From Lactobacillus sp. (lineage in GTDB: Bacteria; Bacillota; Bacilli; Lactobacillales; Lactobacillaceae): 64,000 nucleotides of DNA. Where the stretch lies: the NCBI GenBank assembly GCA_022651245.1, contig JALCQM010000007.1, forward strand, positions 1 through 64,000, in the 5' to 3' direction. The notes beneath the pieces were generated by a model, which saw nothing but the letters and a program-made list of their open reading frames with translations, did not search any database and was not told where the DNA came from. Numbering within the stretch: position 1 is the first letter of the stretch; each line of letters opens with the position of its first letter. Shown one piece after another: positions 1 to 9,526 of the stretch. A program made the translations under genes and the position numbers.

Positions 1-112
1 TTTTGTCGGACTGTGACAAAAGGCGCCACTTATACGGCTGGGGTTTCAGCTGATCAGGGAATCGGCGAAGACTTGTCATGCACGATGAAGGGCTTTGTCA
101 TGGGAGGACGAG

Positions 113-568
113 ATGAATTTTGTCAGCAGCGGTTATTTAGTGATCTTAGCGATCGCAATCGGCGTGAGCTTGTGGCTGCGGTTACACTTGGTGTTTCGCG
201 CGCGCCCGCGGGTGGTCACCCGCAGCTTGTACCTCGCGGCGGCACTGGTTGTGGCTTTCGCGACGTTTTGGACGACGACCACTTGGGCGGCTAGGATCCC
301 AGGCATTTTTATTGCGGGCATGCTCTTGGTGTTCGCCACTTGGCAACGTGGGTTGACCACCACCAGTGTGGTCAACGGGTTGGCCAGCGTACGAGCATAT
401 GGCAACCTGACCGCGATCCAGCTACAAGCGGTGCCTGCAGGCGCGACGTTGACTGCGATGGTAGGTTCGATGCCTGTGGTCCGACTGCAATTTAAAGAAA
501 CACCAGAGGTTTTGGCCGAATTTTTACGTCAGTATGTGGCACCCAAGCGTGTGATCATCATTCAATAG
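113..568 (+). CDS. small membrane protein of unknown function
   Basis: This 151-residue protein is not one I recognise. The start is the ATG at 113, which has a GGAGG ribosome binding site five bases upstream; an upstream in-frame TTG would place that site inside the gene. Three hydrophobic stretches (about residues 5-27, 43-60 and 63-80) suggest membrane segments, followed by a C-terminal soluble part of about 65 residues with alternating hydrophobic residues, probably a small beta-rich domain. It ends 63 bases before the next permease gene, which has its own promoter, so the two are probably not one operon. The 112 bases before it hold a short TTTTGTC/GACAAAA inverted repeat at 1-21 and nothing else I can name. 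Confidence 0.65.
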   Translation: MNFVSSGYLVILAIAIGVSLWLRLHLVFRARPRVVTRSLYLAAALVVAFATFWTTTTWAARIPGIFIAGMLLVFATWQRGLTTTSVVNGLASVRAYGNLTAIQLQAVPAGATLTAMVGSMPVVRLQFKETPEVLAEFLRQYVAPKRVIIIQ

Positions 569-577
569 CTTGCGTGT

Positions 578-605
578 TTGCAAATCGTAAACAGCCGTGT
601 ATAAT
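578..605 (+). promoter_or_regulatory. sigma-A promoter of the amino-acid permease gene
   Basis: TTGCAA at 578-583 and a consensus TATAAT at 600-605 are separated by 16 bases. The permease start codon follows at 632 behind GGAGGG. Confidence 0.7.
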
Positions 606-631
606 GCTTGGTATGTGTCTGGAGGGAAAAA

Positions 632-1975
632 ATGCAACAAGAAGACGATACAAAGTTAGCACGCAATCTTAAAAGCCGTCATGTGCAGTTGATGGCGATC
701 GGTGGCACGATCGGCACCGGGCTGTTTTTAGGGGCCGGCCAATCGATCCACCTCGCAGGGCCTTCGATCTTACTGGCGTACCTGCTGGCCGGCGGGATGT
801 GTTTCATGCTGATGCGGGCGCTGGGGGAATTGCTGATGTCCGACTTGAGCAAGAATTCCTTCGTCGACTTCATCGGCCAATACTTAGGTGGAAAATGGGC
901 ATTTGTCACCGGTTGGACTTATTGGATCTGCTGGGCGGCCTTAGCGATGGCGGAGGTCACTGCGGTGGGGACTTATATCCGCTACTGGTTGCCTGGTGTG
1001 CCGCAATGGGTGCCGGGCTTGATCACGTTGGTGTTGTTACTGCTGGTCAATCTGATTTCGGTCGGGCTGTTTGGCGAGGCGGAGTTTTGGTTCTCGCTGA
1101 TCAAAGTAGTGGCAATCATCGCGTTGATTGCCGTTGGGATCATCATGATCGGGATGCGCTACAAAACCGATTCTGGCCATGCCAGTTTGCTGAACTTGGT
1201 CAATTATGGGGGATTTTTCCCGCGCGGTGCCGGGGGCTTTTTCATGGCCTTCCAGATGGTGGTCTTTAGTTTTACGGGGATCGAATTGGTGGGCTTAACG
1301 GCGAGTGAAACGGCAGACCCGAAAACCACGATCCCAGATGCGATCAACAAATTACCGGTGCGCGTGATCTTGTTTTATATCGGTGCCTTGCTGGTGATCA
1401 TGGCGATTTATCCATGGAATACGATCAGCCCAAGTAATAGCCCGTTTGTCACGGTGTTTTCGAATGTCGGGATCCGCGCAGCCGCCGATGTGATCAATTT
1501 TGTCGTGCTGACTGCCGCGGCTTCTGCTTGTAACTCGGGGCTGTACAGTACGGGACGGATGTTGTTTTCCTTGACCTTGACGAGTGACAATCCGCGCTTA
1601 CACCGGCTGTCGAAATTGTCTCGGCGGCAGGTACCTGCCCGCGCCTTGGCCGCTTCTGCTGGTGTGATCGCGATCGCTGTGATTCTCAACATCTTTTTAC
1701 CCGCGTCGGTGTTTACGCTGGTGACCAGTGTGGCCACGATCAGCTTCTTATTCGTGTGGGTGATGATCATCTTAGCGCACCTGTGCTTCCGCAAGGCGAA
1801 CCCTGCAGGCGGCGCGTTCAAATCACCGTTACATCCGCTTGGCGATTACTATGTGTTGGCCTTCTTGGCTATGGTCGTAATCGTCATGTTGTTCACGCGT
1901 GAAACGGCGATCGCTGAAGGGCTAGCCGTCGTTTGGATCGCTGGTTTGTACTTCAGTCAACGACGAAAAAAATAG
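632..1975 (+). CDS. APC-superfamily amino-acid permease (AAT family)
   Basis: A 447-residue integral membrane protein that should import an amino acid by proton symport. The N-terminus carries the family signature IGGTIGTGLFLG (about residues 20-31), and residues around 200-230 show the SFTGIELVGLTASE stretch typical of the AAT family (relatives of CycA, GabP and AnsP). About twelve hydrophobic segments run to the C-terminus, which ends in a short basic tail. The start at ATG 632 is chosen because GGAGGG lies five bases upstream; a TTG further up lacks one. It has its own promoter and a strong terminator, so it is monocistronic. The substrate cannot be read from the sequence; D-Ser/Ala/Gly, GABA or Asn are all possible. 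Confidence 0.88.
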   Translation: MQQEDDTKLARNLKSRHVQLMAIGGTIGTGLFLGAGQSIHLAGPSILLAYLLAGGMCFMLMRALGELLMSDLSKNSFVDFIGQYLGGKWAFVTGWTYWICWAALAMAEVTAVGTYIRYWLPGVPQWVPGLITLVLLLLVNLISVGLFGEAEFWFSLIKVVAIIALIAVGIIMIGMRYKTDSGHASLLNLVNYGGFFPRGAGGFFMAFQMVVFSFTGIELVGLTASETADPKTTIPDAINKLPVRVILFYIGALLVIMAIYPWNTISPSNSPFVTVFSNVGIRAAADVINFVVLTAAASACNSGLYSTGRMLFSLTLTSDNPRLHRLSKLSRRQVPARALAASAGVIAIAVILNIFLPASVFTLVTSVATISFLFVWVMIILAHLCFRKANPAGGAFKSPLHPLGDYYVLAFLAMVVIVMLFTRETAIAEGLAVVWIAGLYFSQRRKK

Positions 1976-1995
1976 GTTGCTGTCACCACTTATAG

Positions 1996-2043
1996 TGCTG
2001 CCACCCCACGATTGTTCGAATCGTGGGGTGGCAGCATTTTTTT
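1996..2043 (+). terminator. intrinsic terminator after the permease
   Basis: A near-perfect stem pairs TGCTGCCACCCCACGATT with AATCGTGGGGTGGCAGCA around a five-base loop and runs into seven T residues. The CACGATT/AATCGTG apex recurs in other terminators of this window. Confidence 0.92.
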
Positions 2044-2180
2044 GCGTGGAAAATTTGGAAATATCAAAAGTGCAGCACCAATAAAATGAAATGAATAAAT
2101 TTAGCCAGTGCTAAGTTGTCATAATTATAGCAACCGAGAATTTAATTTATATATTTAGATATTGATATAACAAGGGTAAT

Positions 2181-2209
2181 TTGCTTGTATGCAAAATACG
2201 AGTTAACAT
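2181..2209 (+). promoter_or_regulatory. possible promoter of the GH65 operon
   Basis: TTGCTT (2181-2186) and TAACAT (2204-2209) are 17 bases apart in an AT-rich 200-base stretch. I saw no convincing cre box or other operator in 2044-2245, although such operons are often sugar-regulated. Confidence 0.4.
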
Positions 2210-2245
2210 AAATTTGTTACGAGGCTAATTGAAAGGAGCTCATTT

Positions 2246-4918
2246 ATGCAAACCGTATCGCTCAAAGTCACCGAAACAGATATCGCGATCACGAGTCCCC
2301 AAACAGATACACAGCAGTGGCGGCAGCTAAGGATTGCCTATGATCCCAAGCAAACCATTGGGGCTAATCTTGAGAATATTCGGGTCCAGCTCGTGGGGCG
2401 TCGTTTTGACGCGATCATCATCGAAAATCCGTTACTCTATCCTTTTTCTGACACGGTGGTCGGGTTGGATCACCGCCGTATCGATATTGGGTTGGCGTTG
2501 ATGAATATGTTCAACAAACCAGTCGTGGCGTTGCCAACCGTCCAGAAGCGCGGTTTGCAGCAAGCCATCGCCGACAAGCAGCAGTATGCGGCGTGGCACC
2601 TCGACTATTATGGGCAGTATCAAGGCCCGCGCAATTATGGTCAAGAGGCCTTGCTGACGGTTGGCAATGGCTTCTTTGGGTTGCGTGGGGCCTATGTCGA
2701 GGCGGATGGCGACCAGGATAATTATCCAGGTCTATATGTTGCCGGCGTGTACGATCAGGCGACCACACCGGTTGCGGGCCGCAATGTGGTCAACGAGGAC
2801 CTGGTCAACTTGCCGAATCCGCAGTATTTAAGCTTTGGGATCGATCACGGGCAACGGTTTGTGGTCCGTGGCCAAGATATTCGGGATAGTTACCGCAGTC
2901 TTGATCTGAAAACGGGACAGCTCAAAACGACGCTTGAAGTCAGTTTAGCGACGGGCCATAAGCTGCAAGTCGAGGCGATCAAAATTGCCGATATGCAGGA
3001 TTGGCATCGTGGCGTGATCCGGTATCGGCTCACCCCAGTAAATTTTGCGGGGAGTTTGCAAGTTTATGCGGGGATCGACGGGACGGTCGTCAATGGGAAT
3101 GTTGCCCGTTATGCGCAGTTTGAGCAGCATCATTTGGCCATCACGGAAATGGGCAGCGTTGGCGAAACGGCGGTCATGGCGGGGCAAACCAAGCAGAGTC
3201 ATTTACAATTTGCACTCGCCAGTCGGCTAACAGACCCCGATGGGCGGCTGCAAGGACGCGTCAAGATGGTCACGCAAGCGCAGCGACTGGAACAGGTGGT
3301 CGATGTGCAGGTGCAGCCCGGACAAACCTATACCTTCGATAAGAATTTCGCAATTTGCACCAGTCGCGAAACGGAAGGACCGCTGGGCGAAGCCGCCAGT
3401 CAAGAAGTGGCCAAAAGTGATTTTGACCAGGTCGCGGCGCACACGCGCGACTTTTTCCATGGCGTCTGGGCCGATGCTGATGTGACGGTCGTACCAGACA
3501 TCATTAACCAAAAACTCTTGCGGGTGAATATTTTTCATTTATATACGGCGAGTGCTGCCTTGGCATCGGGCAAATTGGACGCATCGGTCGGCGCGCGTGG
3601 CCTGCATGGCGAAGCCTATCGTGGCCACGTGTTTTGGGATGAGTTGTTCATGATGCCATTTTATGCGCAACATGCGCCGCAAGTGGCCAAGCAAATGTTG
3701 CGGTATCGGTATCACCGCTTGGCTGCCGCACAAACCGCAGCGCAAGCGGTCGGCAAGCAAGGCGCGATGTACCCTTGGCAATCAGGGGCGAGTGGGGATG
3801 AGCAATCCCAAGTCGTCCACCTGAATCCGTTGACGGATACCTGGGACCCGGATGAATCTAGGCGCCAACGGCACGTCAGTTTAGCGATCGCCTACAATAT
3901 CTGGTTGTATGACCACCTTAACCAGGATCAGGCGTTCATGGCTGGGCCAGGGGACCAGATGTTAACTGAGATCGGCCGGTATTGGTTGAGCATGGCGACG
4001 TACGACGAGACCGACAAGCGCTATCACATCGCTGGGGTGATGGGTCCCGATGAATTCCATGAGAATTATCCGAATGCTGACGTGGCCGGGTTGCGAGACA
4101 ATGCCTATACCAACTTGATGGTGGCGTGGCTGTTTGACTTATTGGTGAAGCGGCAGCCTGCAGGTTTGACCGCGGCCGAGCGCCAACAGATGGCGCAGGT
4201 GCGGCGGCGACTGACGATTGTGCTCAACGGTGATGGCATCATCGGCCAGTTTGCCGGGTATTTTGACTTACCCCAGTTGGATTTTGATGCTTATCGCAAG
4301 CAGTATGGCGATATCTCGCGCCTTGACCGGATCTTGAAAGCCAACCACAAGACGCCAGATGCCTATCAAGTGGCGAAGCAAGCCGATGCGTTGATGGCTT
4401 TTTACTTATTCGATGAAAAAACGCTCACGCGGTTACTGACGGAAATGGGTTACCACTTACCAGCAGATTATTTTGCCCAGAATCTGCAATTTTATCTGGA
4501 TCGCACGACGCATGGCTCGACCCTTTCGCGGATCGTCTACGCGGCGTTGGATCACCAAGCGCACCATTACGATCAGTCGTGGCAATTGTATCGGCAAGCG
4601 TTATTGTCAGACTACTATGACATTCAAGGCGGAACGACGGCAGAAGGCGTTCATTTAGGCGTGATGGGCGCGACTTTAGACGTGGCGGCACGATTTTATG
4701 CAGGAATCGACTTGTTAGGGGAACAGGTCCGCATCACGCCGCACTTGCCAAGTACCTGGACCGAAATGGCGTTGACCCAGCATTTTCGCGGGGCGACCTT
4801 GCGGCTCAAGTTAACGGCACACACGGTGACGATCACCGCAGACCAGGCACTGACCGTCTTAGTCGGTGATCAGCGCGTGACGTTGTCAGCCGATCAGGCA
4901 CAAACGGTGACGTATTAA
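2246..4918 (+). CDS. GH65 disaccharide phosphorylase with N-terminal extension
   Basis: Glycoside hydrolase family 65 enzymes phosphorolyse alpha-linked glucose disaccharides (maltose, trehalose, kojibiose, nigerose) to beta-glucose 1-phosphate and glucose in the cytoplasm. The core is intact: HGEAYRGHVFWDE at about 454-466, the general-acid motif GPDEFHE with Glu about 603, and the phosphate-site motifs HGSTLS (about 756) and GTTAEG..LG (about 795). At 890 residues it is longer than the usual 750-780, because roughly 115 residues of alpha/beta character precede the normal start of the N-terminal sandwich domain. It starts at ATG 2246 behind GAAAGGAG and is followed 18 bases later by pgmB, which consumes beta-glucose 1-phosphate. 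Substrate specificity cannot be assigned from sequence alone. Confidence 0.9.
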   Translation: MQTVSLKVTETDIAITSPQTDTQQWRQLRIAYDPKQTIGANLENIRVQLVGRRFDAIIIENPLLYPFSDTVVGLDHRRIDIGLALMNMFNKPVVALPTVQKRGLQQAIADKQQYAAWHLDYYGQYQGPRNYGQEALLTVGNGFFGLRGAYVEADGDQDNYPGLYVAGVYDQATTPVAGRNVVNEDLVNLPNPQYLSFGIDHGQRFVVRGQDIRDSYRSLDLKTGQLKTTLEVSLATGHKLQVEAIKIADMQDWHRGVIRYRLTPVNFAGSLQVYAGIDGTVVNGNVARYAQFEQHHLAITEMGSVGETAVMAGQTKQSHLQFALASRLTDPDGRLQGRVKMVTQAQRLEQVVDVQVQPGQTYTFDKNFAICTSRETEGPLGEAASQEVAKSDFDQVAAHTRDFFHGVWADADVTVVPDIINQKLLRVNIFHLYTASAALASGKLDASVGARGLHGEAYRGHVFWDELFMMPFYAQHAPQVAKQMLRYRYHRLAAAQTAAQAVGKQGAMYPWQSGASGDEQSQVVHLNPLTDTWDPDESRRQRHVSLAIAYNIWLYDHLNQDQAFMAGPGDQMLTEIGRYWLSMATYDETDKRYHIAGVMGPDEFHENYPNADVAGLRDNAYTNLMVAWLFDLLVKRQPAGLTAAERQQMAQVRRRLTIVLNGDGIIGQFAGYFDLPQLDFDAYRKQYGDISRLDRILKANHKTPDAYQVAKQADALMAFYLFDEKTLTRLLTEMGYHLPADYFAQNLQFYLDRTTHGSTLSRIVYAALDHQAHHYDQSWQLYRQALLSDYYDIQGGTTAEGVHLGVMGATLDVAARFYAGIDLLGEQVRITPHLPSTWTEMALTQHFRGATLRLKLTAHTVTITADQALTVLVGDQRVTLSADQAQTVTY

Positions 4919-4936
4919 TGAGAAAGGAAGCAGTGT

Positions 4937-5623
4937 ATGAGACAGTGGCATGATATCAAAGGCATCTTGTTTGATCTAGATGGGGTGATCACGGCGACGG
5001 CCCGCTTGCATTCGCAGGCCTGGCAACAAATTGCAGAGCAGGTCCAAGCCCCTTGGACAGCCGCCTTACAAGAACAGTTAAAGGGGATCGACCGGATGCA
5101 TGCGCTCGATTTGATCTTGCAAGCGGCTGGTAAGCAAGCGGCATATTCGCCGGCAGAAAAGCAGCAATTAGCGGCTGCCAAAAATACCAAGTATCTGGAA
5201 CTGGTCCACCAATTGACGCCGACAGATATTTTGCCCGGGATCCGCGTCTTTTTGGATCAGCTCCAGCAACACGGGTATCAAATTGCGCTAGCGTCTGCCT
5301 CAAAAAACGCCCCCACCGTGTTACACCAGCTGGGGTTAGCCACCTTCTTCCCTGAAGTCGTCGATCCTAGCACGTTGACCCAAGGAAAACCGGCCCCAGA
5401 AATCTATCTTAAAGCGGCCAGCCTCATTGGCTTGCGGCCTGAACAATGTATCGGGATCGAAGATGCGGCGGCAGGTGTGGCCGCGATCAATGCCAGTGGC
5501 GCGCTTTCCGTCGGTATTGGCGACCGGCAGACCTTAGCGGCTGCTGACGTGGTTTTTGCCAGCACGGCTGAGCTCACCTTGCCGAATTTGCGCCAAGCGA
5601 TCGGGGGTGTCGCGCGTGGTTAA
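4937..5623 (+). CDS. pgmB: beta-phosphoglucomutase
   Basis: Interconverts beta-glucose 1-phosphate and glucose 6-phosphate, feeding the product of the upstream GH65 phosphorylase into glycolysis. The 228-residue protein has the HAD nucleophile motif FDLDGVI near residue 12 with the second Asp two positions on, the cap-domain LHSQAW segment typical of beta-PGM, a K in GKPAPEIYLKAA, and GIEDAAAGV.AI near the end. The usual ITDTA after the nucleophile reads ITATA here. It starts 18 bases after the GH65 stop with GAAAGGAAG upstream and overlaps the next gene by eight bases, so the three genes should be co-transcribed and partly translationally coupled. Confidence 0.93.
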   Translation: MRQWHDIKGILFDLDGVITATARLHSQAWQQIAEQVQAPWTAALQEQLKGIDRMHALDLILQAAGKQAAYSPAEKQQLAAAKNTKYLELVHQLTPTDILPGIRVFLDQLQQHGYQIALASASKNAPTVLHQLGLATFFPEVVDPSTLTQGKPAPEIYLKAASLIGLRPEQCIGIEDAAAGVAAINASGALSVGIGDRQTLAAADVVFASTAELTLPNLRQAIGGVARG

Positions 5624-6386
5624 AGCGGTTGTCTTTTTCGATTTAGATGGGACCTTGTTACAAGACGATAAATCGCTGGCACCGGAGACGTTGATGGCGC
5701 TACGCCAGTTGCAGGAAAACGCGGTGTTGCCCGTGATCGCCACTGGGCGTAATCGCTTCGAGATTCAATATATTCTCGACCAAACGGGGATCGATACGTT
5801 AGTTGCCGCCAATGGCAGTTATGTGCAAGTCGCAGGCCGCCGGCTGTTTGCTGAAGTCTTGCCCCAGTCGCTGATTCGTGCCGTCACGGATTATGCGGCG
5901 GCTTTGGGGGACCCGGTCGGCTGGTACAACGAGGCAGGCTTTGCCTTGAGTGCCGAAAATGCCGATACGCACGAAAATTATCAGCTCTTACACCTGACAC
6001 CGCACGTCGATCCGCAGTGGCCGGCTCACCACGAGGTCAACTTTATGTTTGTTTTTGATCGTGGGCGCGATGCACAGCTACAACACGCCTTCGCCCAGCA
6101 GTTGTCGCTGGTGCGGAATAATCCGCGCGGGTTGGATACCATGTTAGCCGGCGTTTCTAAGAAAACGGGCATTCAGCGCTTATTAGCGGACCCCACGCTG
6201 GTTGGGGTGCCGACGTATGCGTTTGGGGATGCGGCCAACGACTTGCCGATGTTGCAGTTGGTCGACCACCCGGTGGCCATGGGCAATGGGTCTGACGCCG
6301 CCAAGCACACCGCCGAGTTCGTCACCACCAGCAATATGGCTGGGGGCATCGTTAATGGCCTCGCGCACTACCAGTTACTGGGGTGA
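5616..6386 (+). CDS. Cof-type HAD-family phosphatase
   Basis: A 256-residue HAD hydrolase of the Cof/YidA group, probably a cytoplasmic sugar-phosphate or nucleotide phosphatase. Motif I is FFDLDGTLL, a large C2-type cap follows, the conserved Lys lies in VSKKTGIQRL, and motif IV is GDAANDLPML with the family ending VAMGNGSDAAKHTAEFVT. I place the start at the GTG at 5616, overlapping pgmB by eight bases and preceded by a GGGGGTG purine run, because residues encoded further upstream do not resemble the family. Its position after GH65 and pgmB suggests it trims phosphorylated sugars from that pathway, but the substrate is unknown. Confidence 0.85.
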   Translation: MVKAVVFFDLDGTLLQDDKSLAPETLMALRQLQENAVLPVIATGRNRFEIQYILDQTGIDTLVAANGSYVQVAGRRLFAEVLPQSLIRAVTDYAAALGDPVGWYNEAGFALSAENADTHENYQLLHLTPHVDPQWPAHHEVNFMFVFDRGRDAQLQHAFAQQLSLVRNNPRGLDTMLAGVSKKTGIQRLLADPTLVGVPTYAFGDAANDLPMLQLVDHPVAMGNGSDAAKHTAEFVTTSNMAGGIVNGLAHYQLLG

Positions 6387-6403
6387 ACCATAGAATCAAA
6401 GAG

Positions 6404-6450
6404 AAGAGGCGCCTTCCGTGAAACCTTAGGTTTCGCAGGAGGCGCCTCTT
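6404..6450. terminator. terminator hairpin between convergent genes
   Basis: AAGAGGCGCCT pairs with AGGCGCCTCTT, with an inner GAAACC/GGTTTC stem. It lies between the HAD gene and the convergent yaaA gene. U-richness is modest on both sides, so it is probably a bidirectional but not perfect terminator. Confidence 0.65.
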
Positions 6451-6469
6451 GTGCGCTTACGATAGTGGC

Positions 6470-7210
6470 TCAGTGTTCGAGAAAAACTAGGTGGTCTTCG
6501 TCGCTCAAGGTCTCGGTGTAATGGTAATCCGGGTGGTCGAAGGCCTTGATGCCGGCGATGGTCGTCACATTGTTTTCAGCGAGGTAGCGCACCATTTGCC
6601 CGCGGGCCATTTTGGCCAGCGTAGCGCGGGTCTTGACCTTGCCCTCGTCTAAGCGGCCGAAAACGACGGTGACGAAGCGGTCGTGTGGGGTGAGGTAGTG
6701 CTGAATCGCCTTGGCGTATTCTTGTGAGGCCAGGTTCACCACCGGCTGGCGCCAATCGAGACTACGATAAAGCTTGTCTCCCCAAAAGCCATAGAGGTTG
6801 GTGGATTCGGCGACTGCCAGTTTGGCCCCAAGCTCAAGCCGGTAAGGGACGATGCCGTCGAATGGCCGCAGACTACCGTAGAATCCAGACAGGATCCGGA
6901 GGTTGGCTTGGATGTACGCTAGTGCCGGCGCTGTGAACAAGTCAGGGGCCATGTACTGGTATTGAATGCCCACGTAAGCCAAGATCGCCGGCGTCAAGGC
7001 GCGCGTCAGATCCATCGTGGCCAACCGCGCAAAGTTTGGTTGCGCCAGTTTGTCGCTACAATGCCACAAGGTTTTGGCCTGTGTGTAATCAAGCGCCTGC
7101 ATTTGGTGCAGGAGTTGATTGGCCTCGGCCAGGTACTGCGGTTGTGCTTGGGGCAAGAAGGTATCCGTGTCGACTTGCATTTGTTTGGTTGGGGAAATGA
7201 TGATCTGCAT
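6470..7210 (-). CDS. yaaA: YaaA family peroxide-stress protein
   Basis: A 246-residue member of the UPF0246/YaaA family. In Escherichia coli YaaA limits intracellular free iron during hydrogen peroxide stress and binds DNA; its biochemical role in lactobacilli is not established. The N-terminal IIISPTKQM and the later YGSLRPFDGIVPYRLE and NLASQEYAKAI segments are characteristic. The start is the ATG at 7210, which has AAGGAG upstream; an in-frame extension of 32 codons has no family resemblance. It is a single gene that converges on the GH65 operon and diverges from ilvD. Confidence 0.88.
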   Translation of the reverse strand: MQIIISPTKQMQVDTDTFLPQAQPQYLAEANQLLHQMQALDYTQAKTLWHCSDKLAQPNFARLATMDLTRALTPAILAYVGIQYQYMAPDLFTAPALAYIQANLRILSGFYGSLRPFDGIVPYRLELGAKLAVAESTNLYGFWGDKLYRSLDWRQPVVNLASQEYAKAIQHYLTPHDRFVTVVFGRLDEGKVKTRATLAKMARGQMVRYLAENNVTTIAGIKAFDHPDYHYTETLSDEDHLVFLEH

Positions 7211-7386
7211 ATGCTGCTCCTTTAGGGAAAGTCCTAACGTTAGCAAAATTAACAATTGGAAGCCAAGTTTTTCTGTGAAGATTCCGGAAATAGTGTTAGA
7301 ATTCAATTAAAATGTGGTGAAAGAAATTGGGCGTGTCCGATTTTGCGCCGTGTTTTACATACTATACCTGAAAGGGGCGTTTCAAA

Positions 7387-9084
7387 ATGGCTAATGACGA
7401 ATCACTAAAAGATTATCGGATTCGCAGTCATGTGTATGATGGTATCGTGAAGTCAGCTAACCGCGCAATGATGCGTGCCACTGGCATGCAAGATGAAGAT
7501 TTTAAGAAGCCGATTGTCGGGGTCATCAGTACCTGGGCGGAAAATACGCCTTGTAATATGCACTTAGACGGGTTAGGCCGCCAAGCCAAAAAAGGGGTTC
7601 AAGAGGCTGGCGCTTGGCCGGTACAATTCGGGACCATCACCGTTTCTGATGGGATCTCAATGTCGACGCCGGGGATGCGCTACTCCTTACCGAGTCGAGA
7701 CATTATCGCGGATTCGATGGAAGCGGCGGTCGGCGGGCACAACGCCGACGCGTTAGTGGCCGTCGGTGGCTGTGATAAGAACATGCCAGGGAGCTTGATC
7801 GCCATGGCCAATGCCGACATTCCGTCAATTTTCGTTTATGGCGGCACGATCATGCCAGGCAAACTCGATGGCAAAGACATCGACCTCGTGTCTGTGTTTG
7901 AAGCCGTCGGGGCGATGAATGCCGGCGAGATGTCAGAAGAAGAGGTGCGGCGCATCGAATGTAACGCCTGCCCAGGGCCTGGGGCCTGCGGTGGGATGTA
8001 CACGGCGAACACGATGGCTTCTGCGATCGAAGTCATGGGTATGAGCTTGCCGGGCTCCGCCTCTCACCCAGGTGATTCTGAAGAGAAGCGCCAGGACGTG
8101 GAAGCAGCCGGCAAGGCCGTCGTGAATTTGTTGAAAAAAGGCATCTACCCTCACGATATCTTAACCCGCGAAGCCTTCGAGAACGCTTTGACTGTGATCA
8201 TGGCACTGGGCGGCTCAACCAATTCCGTCTTACACTTGTTGGCGATCGCGCATGCGGCCAATGTCGAAATGACGATTGACGACTTCAACACCTTCCAGAA
8301 GAAAGTGCCACATCTCGCTGACCTGAAGCCATCTGGCCACTACGTTATGTACGACTTGTACAAGGCGGGCGGGGTGACGGCTGTGGAGAAGCTGTTGCTG
8401 AAGAATGGTTACTTGCATGGGGATTGCCTCACCTGTACCGGTAAGACCGTGGCAGAAAACCTGGCCGAATTCCCAGATTTGACCCCTGGCCAAAAGGTGA
8501 TCATGCCGCTGGATAAGCCACTGCGTGAAGATGGTCCGCTGATCATTTTACATGGGAACTTATCGACTGAAGGCTGTGTCGTTAAGGTTTCTGGCCTGAA
8601 GACGCGCCGCCATGTCGGCCCAGCGAAGGTCTTTGATAGCGAGCAAGCGGCGATTGACGCCGTGATGGCCGATGAAGTCGTTCCTGGCGACTGTGTGGTC
8701 GTGCGCTATGTTGGCCCTAAAGGCGGCCCAGGGATGCCAGAAATGCTGACATTGTCCGGCTTGCTGAGTGGGAAAGGGCAAGGGGAATCCGTTGCCTTAC
8801 TGACTGATGGCCGCTTCTCTGGTGGGTCGCATGGCTTCGTGGTCGGGCACATTGCGCCAGAAGCGCAAGATGGCGGTAATATCGCCTTGTTGAAGACCGG
8901 CGACACGATCATCATCGACCAAGACACCCGTGAGTTGACCATGGACGTCTCAGATGCCGAATTGGCAAAACGACGCCAGCAGCTTAAGTTGCCACCGCTG
9001 GAATCCCGCGGGGTCTTAGGCAAGTACGCCCATATCGTTTCGAGTGCCGCACAAGGTGCTACGACCGATTTTTGGAAAAAGTAA
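7387..9084 (+). CDS. ilvD: dihydroxy-acid dehydratase
   Basis: Catalyses the third common step of valine, isoleucine and leucine synthesis, dehydrating 2,3-dihydroxy-acids to 2-keto acids, with an Fe-S cluster. The 565-residue length is normal. Cluster cysteines are visible in PCNMH (about 56), GGCDKNMPG (about 122) and [11 protein letters not shown] (about 195), and the C-terminal active-site segment [10 protein letters not shown] is intact. It starts at ATG 7387 with GAAAGGGG upstream. No other ilv or leu synthesis gene is adjacent; ilvE lies about 18 kb away. The gene is followed 55 bases later by a SufT-like Fe-S maturation factor, which may serve it. Confidence 0.96.
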   Translation: MANDESLKDYRIRSHVYDGIVKSANRAMMRATGMQDEDFKKPIVGVISTWAENTPCNMHLDGLGRQAKKGVQEAGAWPVQFGTITVSDGISMSTPGMRYSLPSRDIIADSMEAAVGGHNADALVAVGGCDKNMPGSLIAMANADIPSIFVYGGTIMPGKLDGKDIDLVSVFEAVGAMNAGEMSEEEVRRIECNACPGPGACGGMYTANTMASAIEVMGMSLPGSASHPGDSEEKRQDVEAAGKAVVNLLKKGIYPHDILTREAFENALTVIMALGGSTNSVLHLLAIAHAANVEMTIDDFNTFQKKVPHLADLKPSGHYVMYDLYKAGGVTAVEKLLLKNGYLHGDCLTCTGKTVAENLAEFPDLTPGQKVIMPLDKPLREDGPLIILHGNLSTEGCVVKVSGLKTRRHVGPAKVFDSEQAAIDAVMADEVVPGDCVVVRYVGPKGGPGMPEMLTLSGLLSGKGQGESVALLTDGRFSGGSHGFVVGHIAPEAQDGGNIALLKTGDTIIIDQDTRELTMDVSDAELAKRRQQLKLPPLESRGVLGKYAHIVSSAAQGATTDFWKK

Positions 9085-9139
9085 CCACCTGGTAGACGTA
9101 CCGGGGGACCAACACCATCATGCCCGTTGAAAGGATCGG

Positions 9140-9487
9140 ATGATTATGCGAGACGATATTAAAGTAAACGACCGCGCTGCGGCGCTTGGCGATCAAATCG
9201 CCGAAAAACTGGAGACGATCTACGACGACGAGCTAGGCGTGGATATCTACAACTTAGGGTTCATTTATGAAGTCTATCTGGATGAAAACAAACACTGTGA
9301 CTTGGTTTTGAGCTTTTCAGAAATGGGGTGCTCGTGCCTCGATGAAGTGCCAGGACAGATCACGGCGGCATTGACCCAGTTGGCAGAAATCGATACGGTC
9401 GACGTTAAAGTCGTCTGGTCCCCGGCTTGGCAAATGACCCGGATCAGCCGCTATGGCCGTATGGCTTTGGGGATCAGTGTTCACTGA
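9140..9487 (+). CDS. SufT-like MIP18/DUF59 Fe-S cluster assembly factor
   Basis: A 115-residue DUF59 (PaaD/SufT/MIP18-like) protein; in Firmicutes such proteins help load Fe-S clusters onto client enzymes. Family hallmarks are a variant of D-x-E-x-G-[IV]-[DN]-[IV]-x-x-L-G (DDELGVDIYNLG, about residues 28-39), a conserved Cys in MGCSC (about 70-74) and the V.VVW.P.W segment near 92-99. Most relatives have T.PGCP where this has SEMGCSC, giving a CxC pair. It lies directly behind ilvD, an Fe-S dehydratase, with GAAAGGA upstream of the ATG at 9140; a second ATG at 9146 is the alternative start. Co-transcription with ilvD is likely since a terminator appears only after it. Confidence 0.82.
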   Translation: MIMRDDIKVNDRAAALGDQIAEKLETIYDDELGVDIYNLGFIYEVYLDENKHCDLVLSFSEMGCSCLDEVPGQITAALTQLAEIDTVDVKVVWSPAWQMTRISRYGRMALGISVH

Positions 9488-9526
9488 TCCCCAGACGCCC
9501 ACGATGGTGCGCAGTGCGTAATGACT

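Noticed and set aside
133-405. Minus-strand open frame opposite the first membrane protein
   Set aside because: Shadow frame without ribosome site; the plus-strand gene has an ideal one and hydrophobic segments.
7211-7386. T-box or leader peptide upstream of ilvD
   Set aside because: No T-box core, no Ile/Leu/Val-rich short frame and no terminator hairpin are present.
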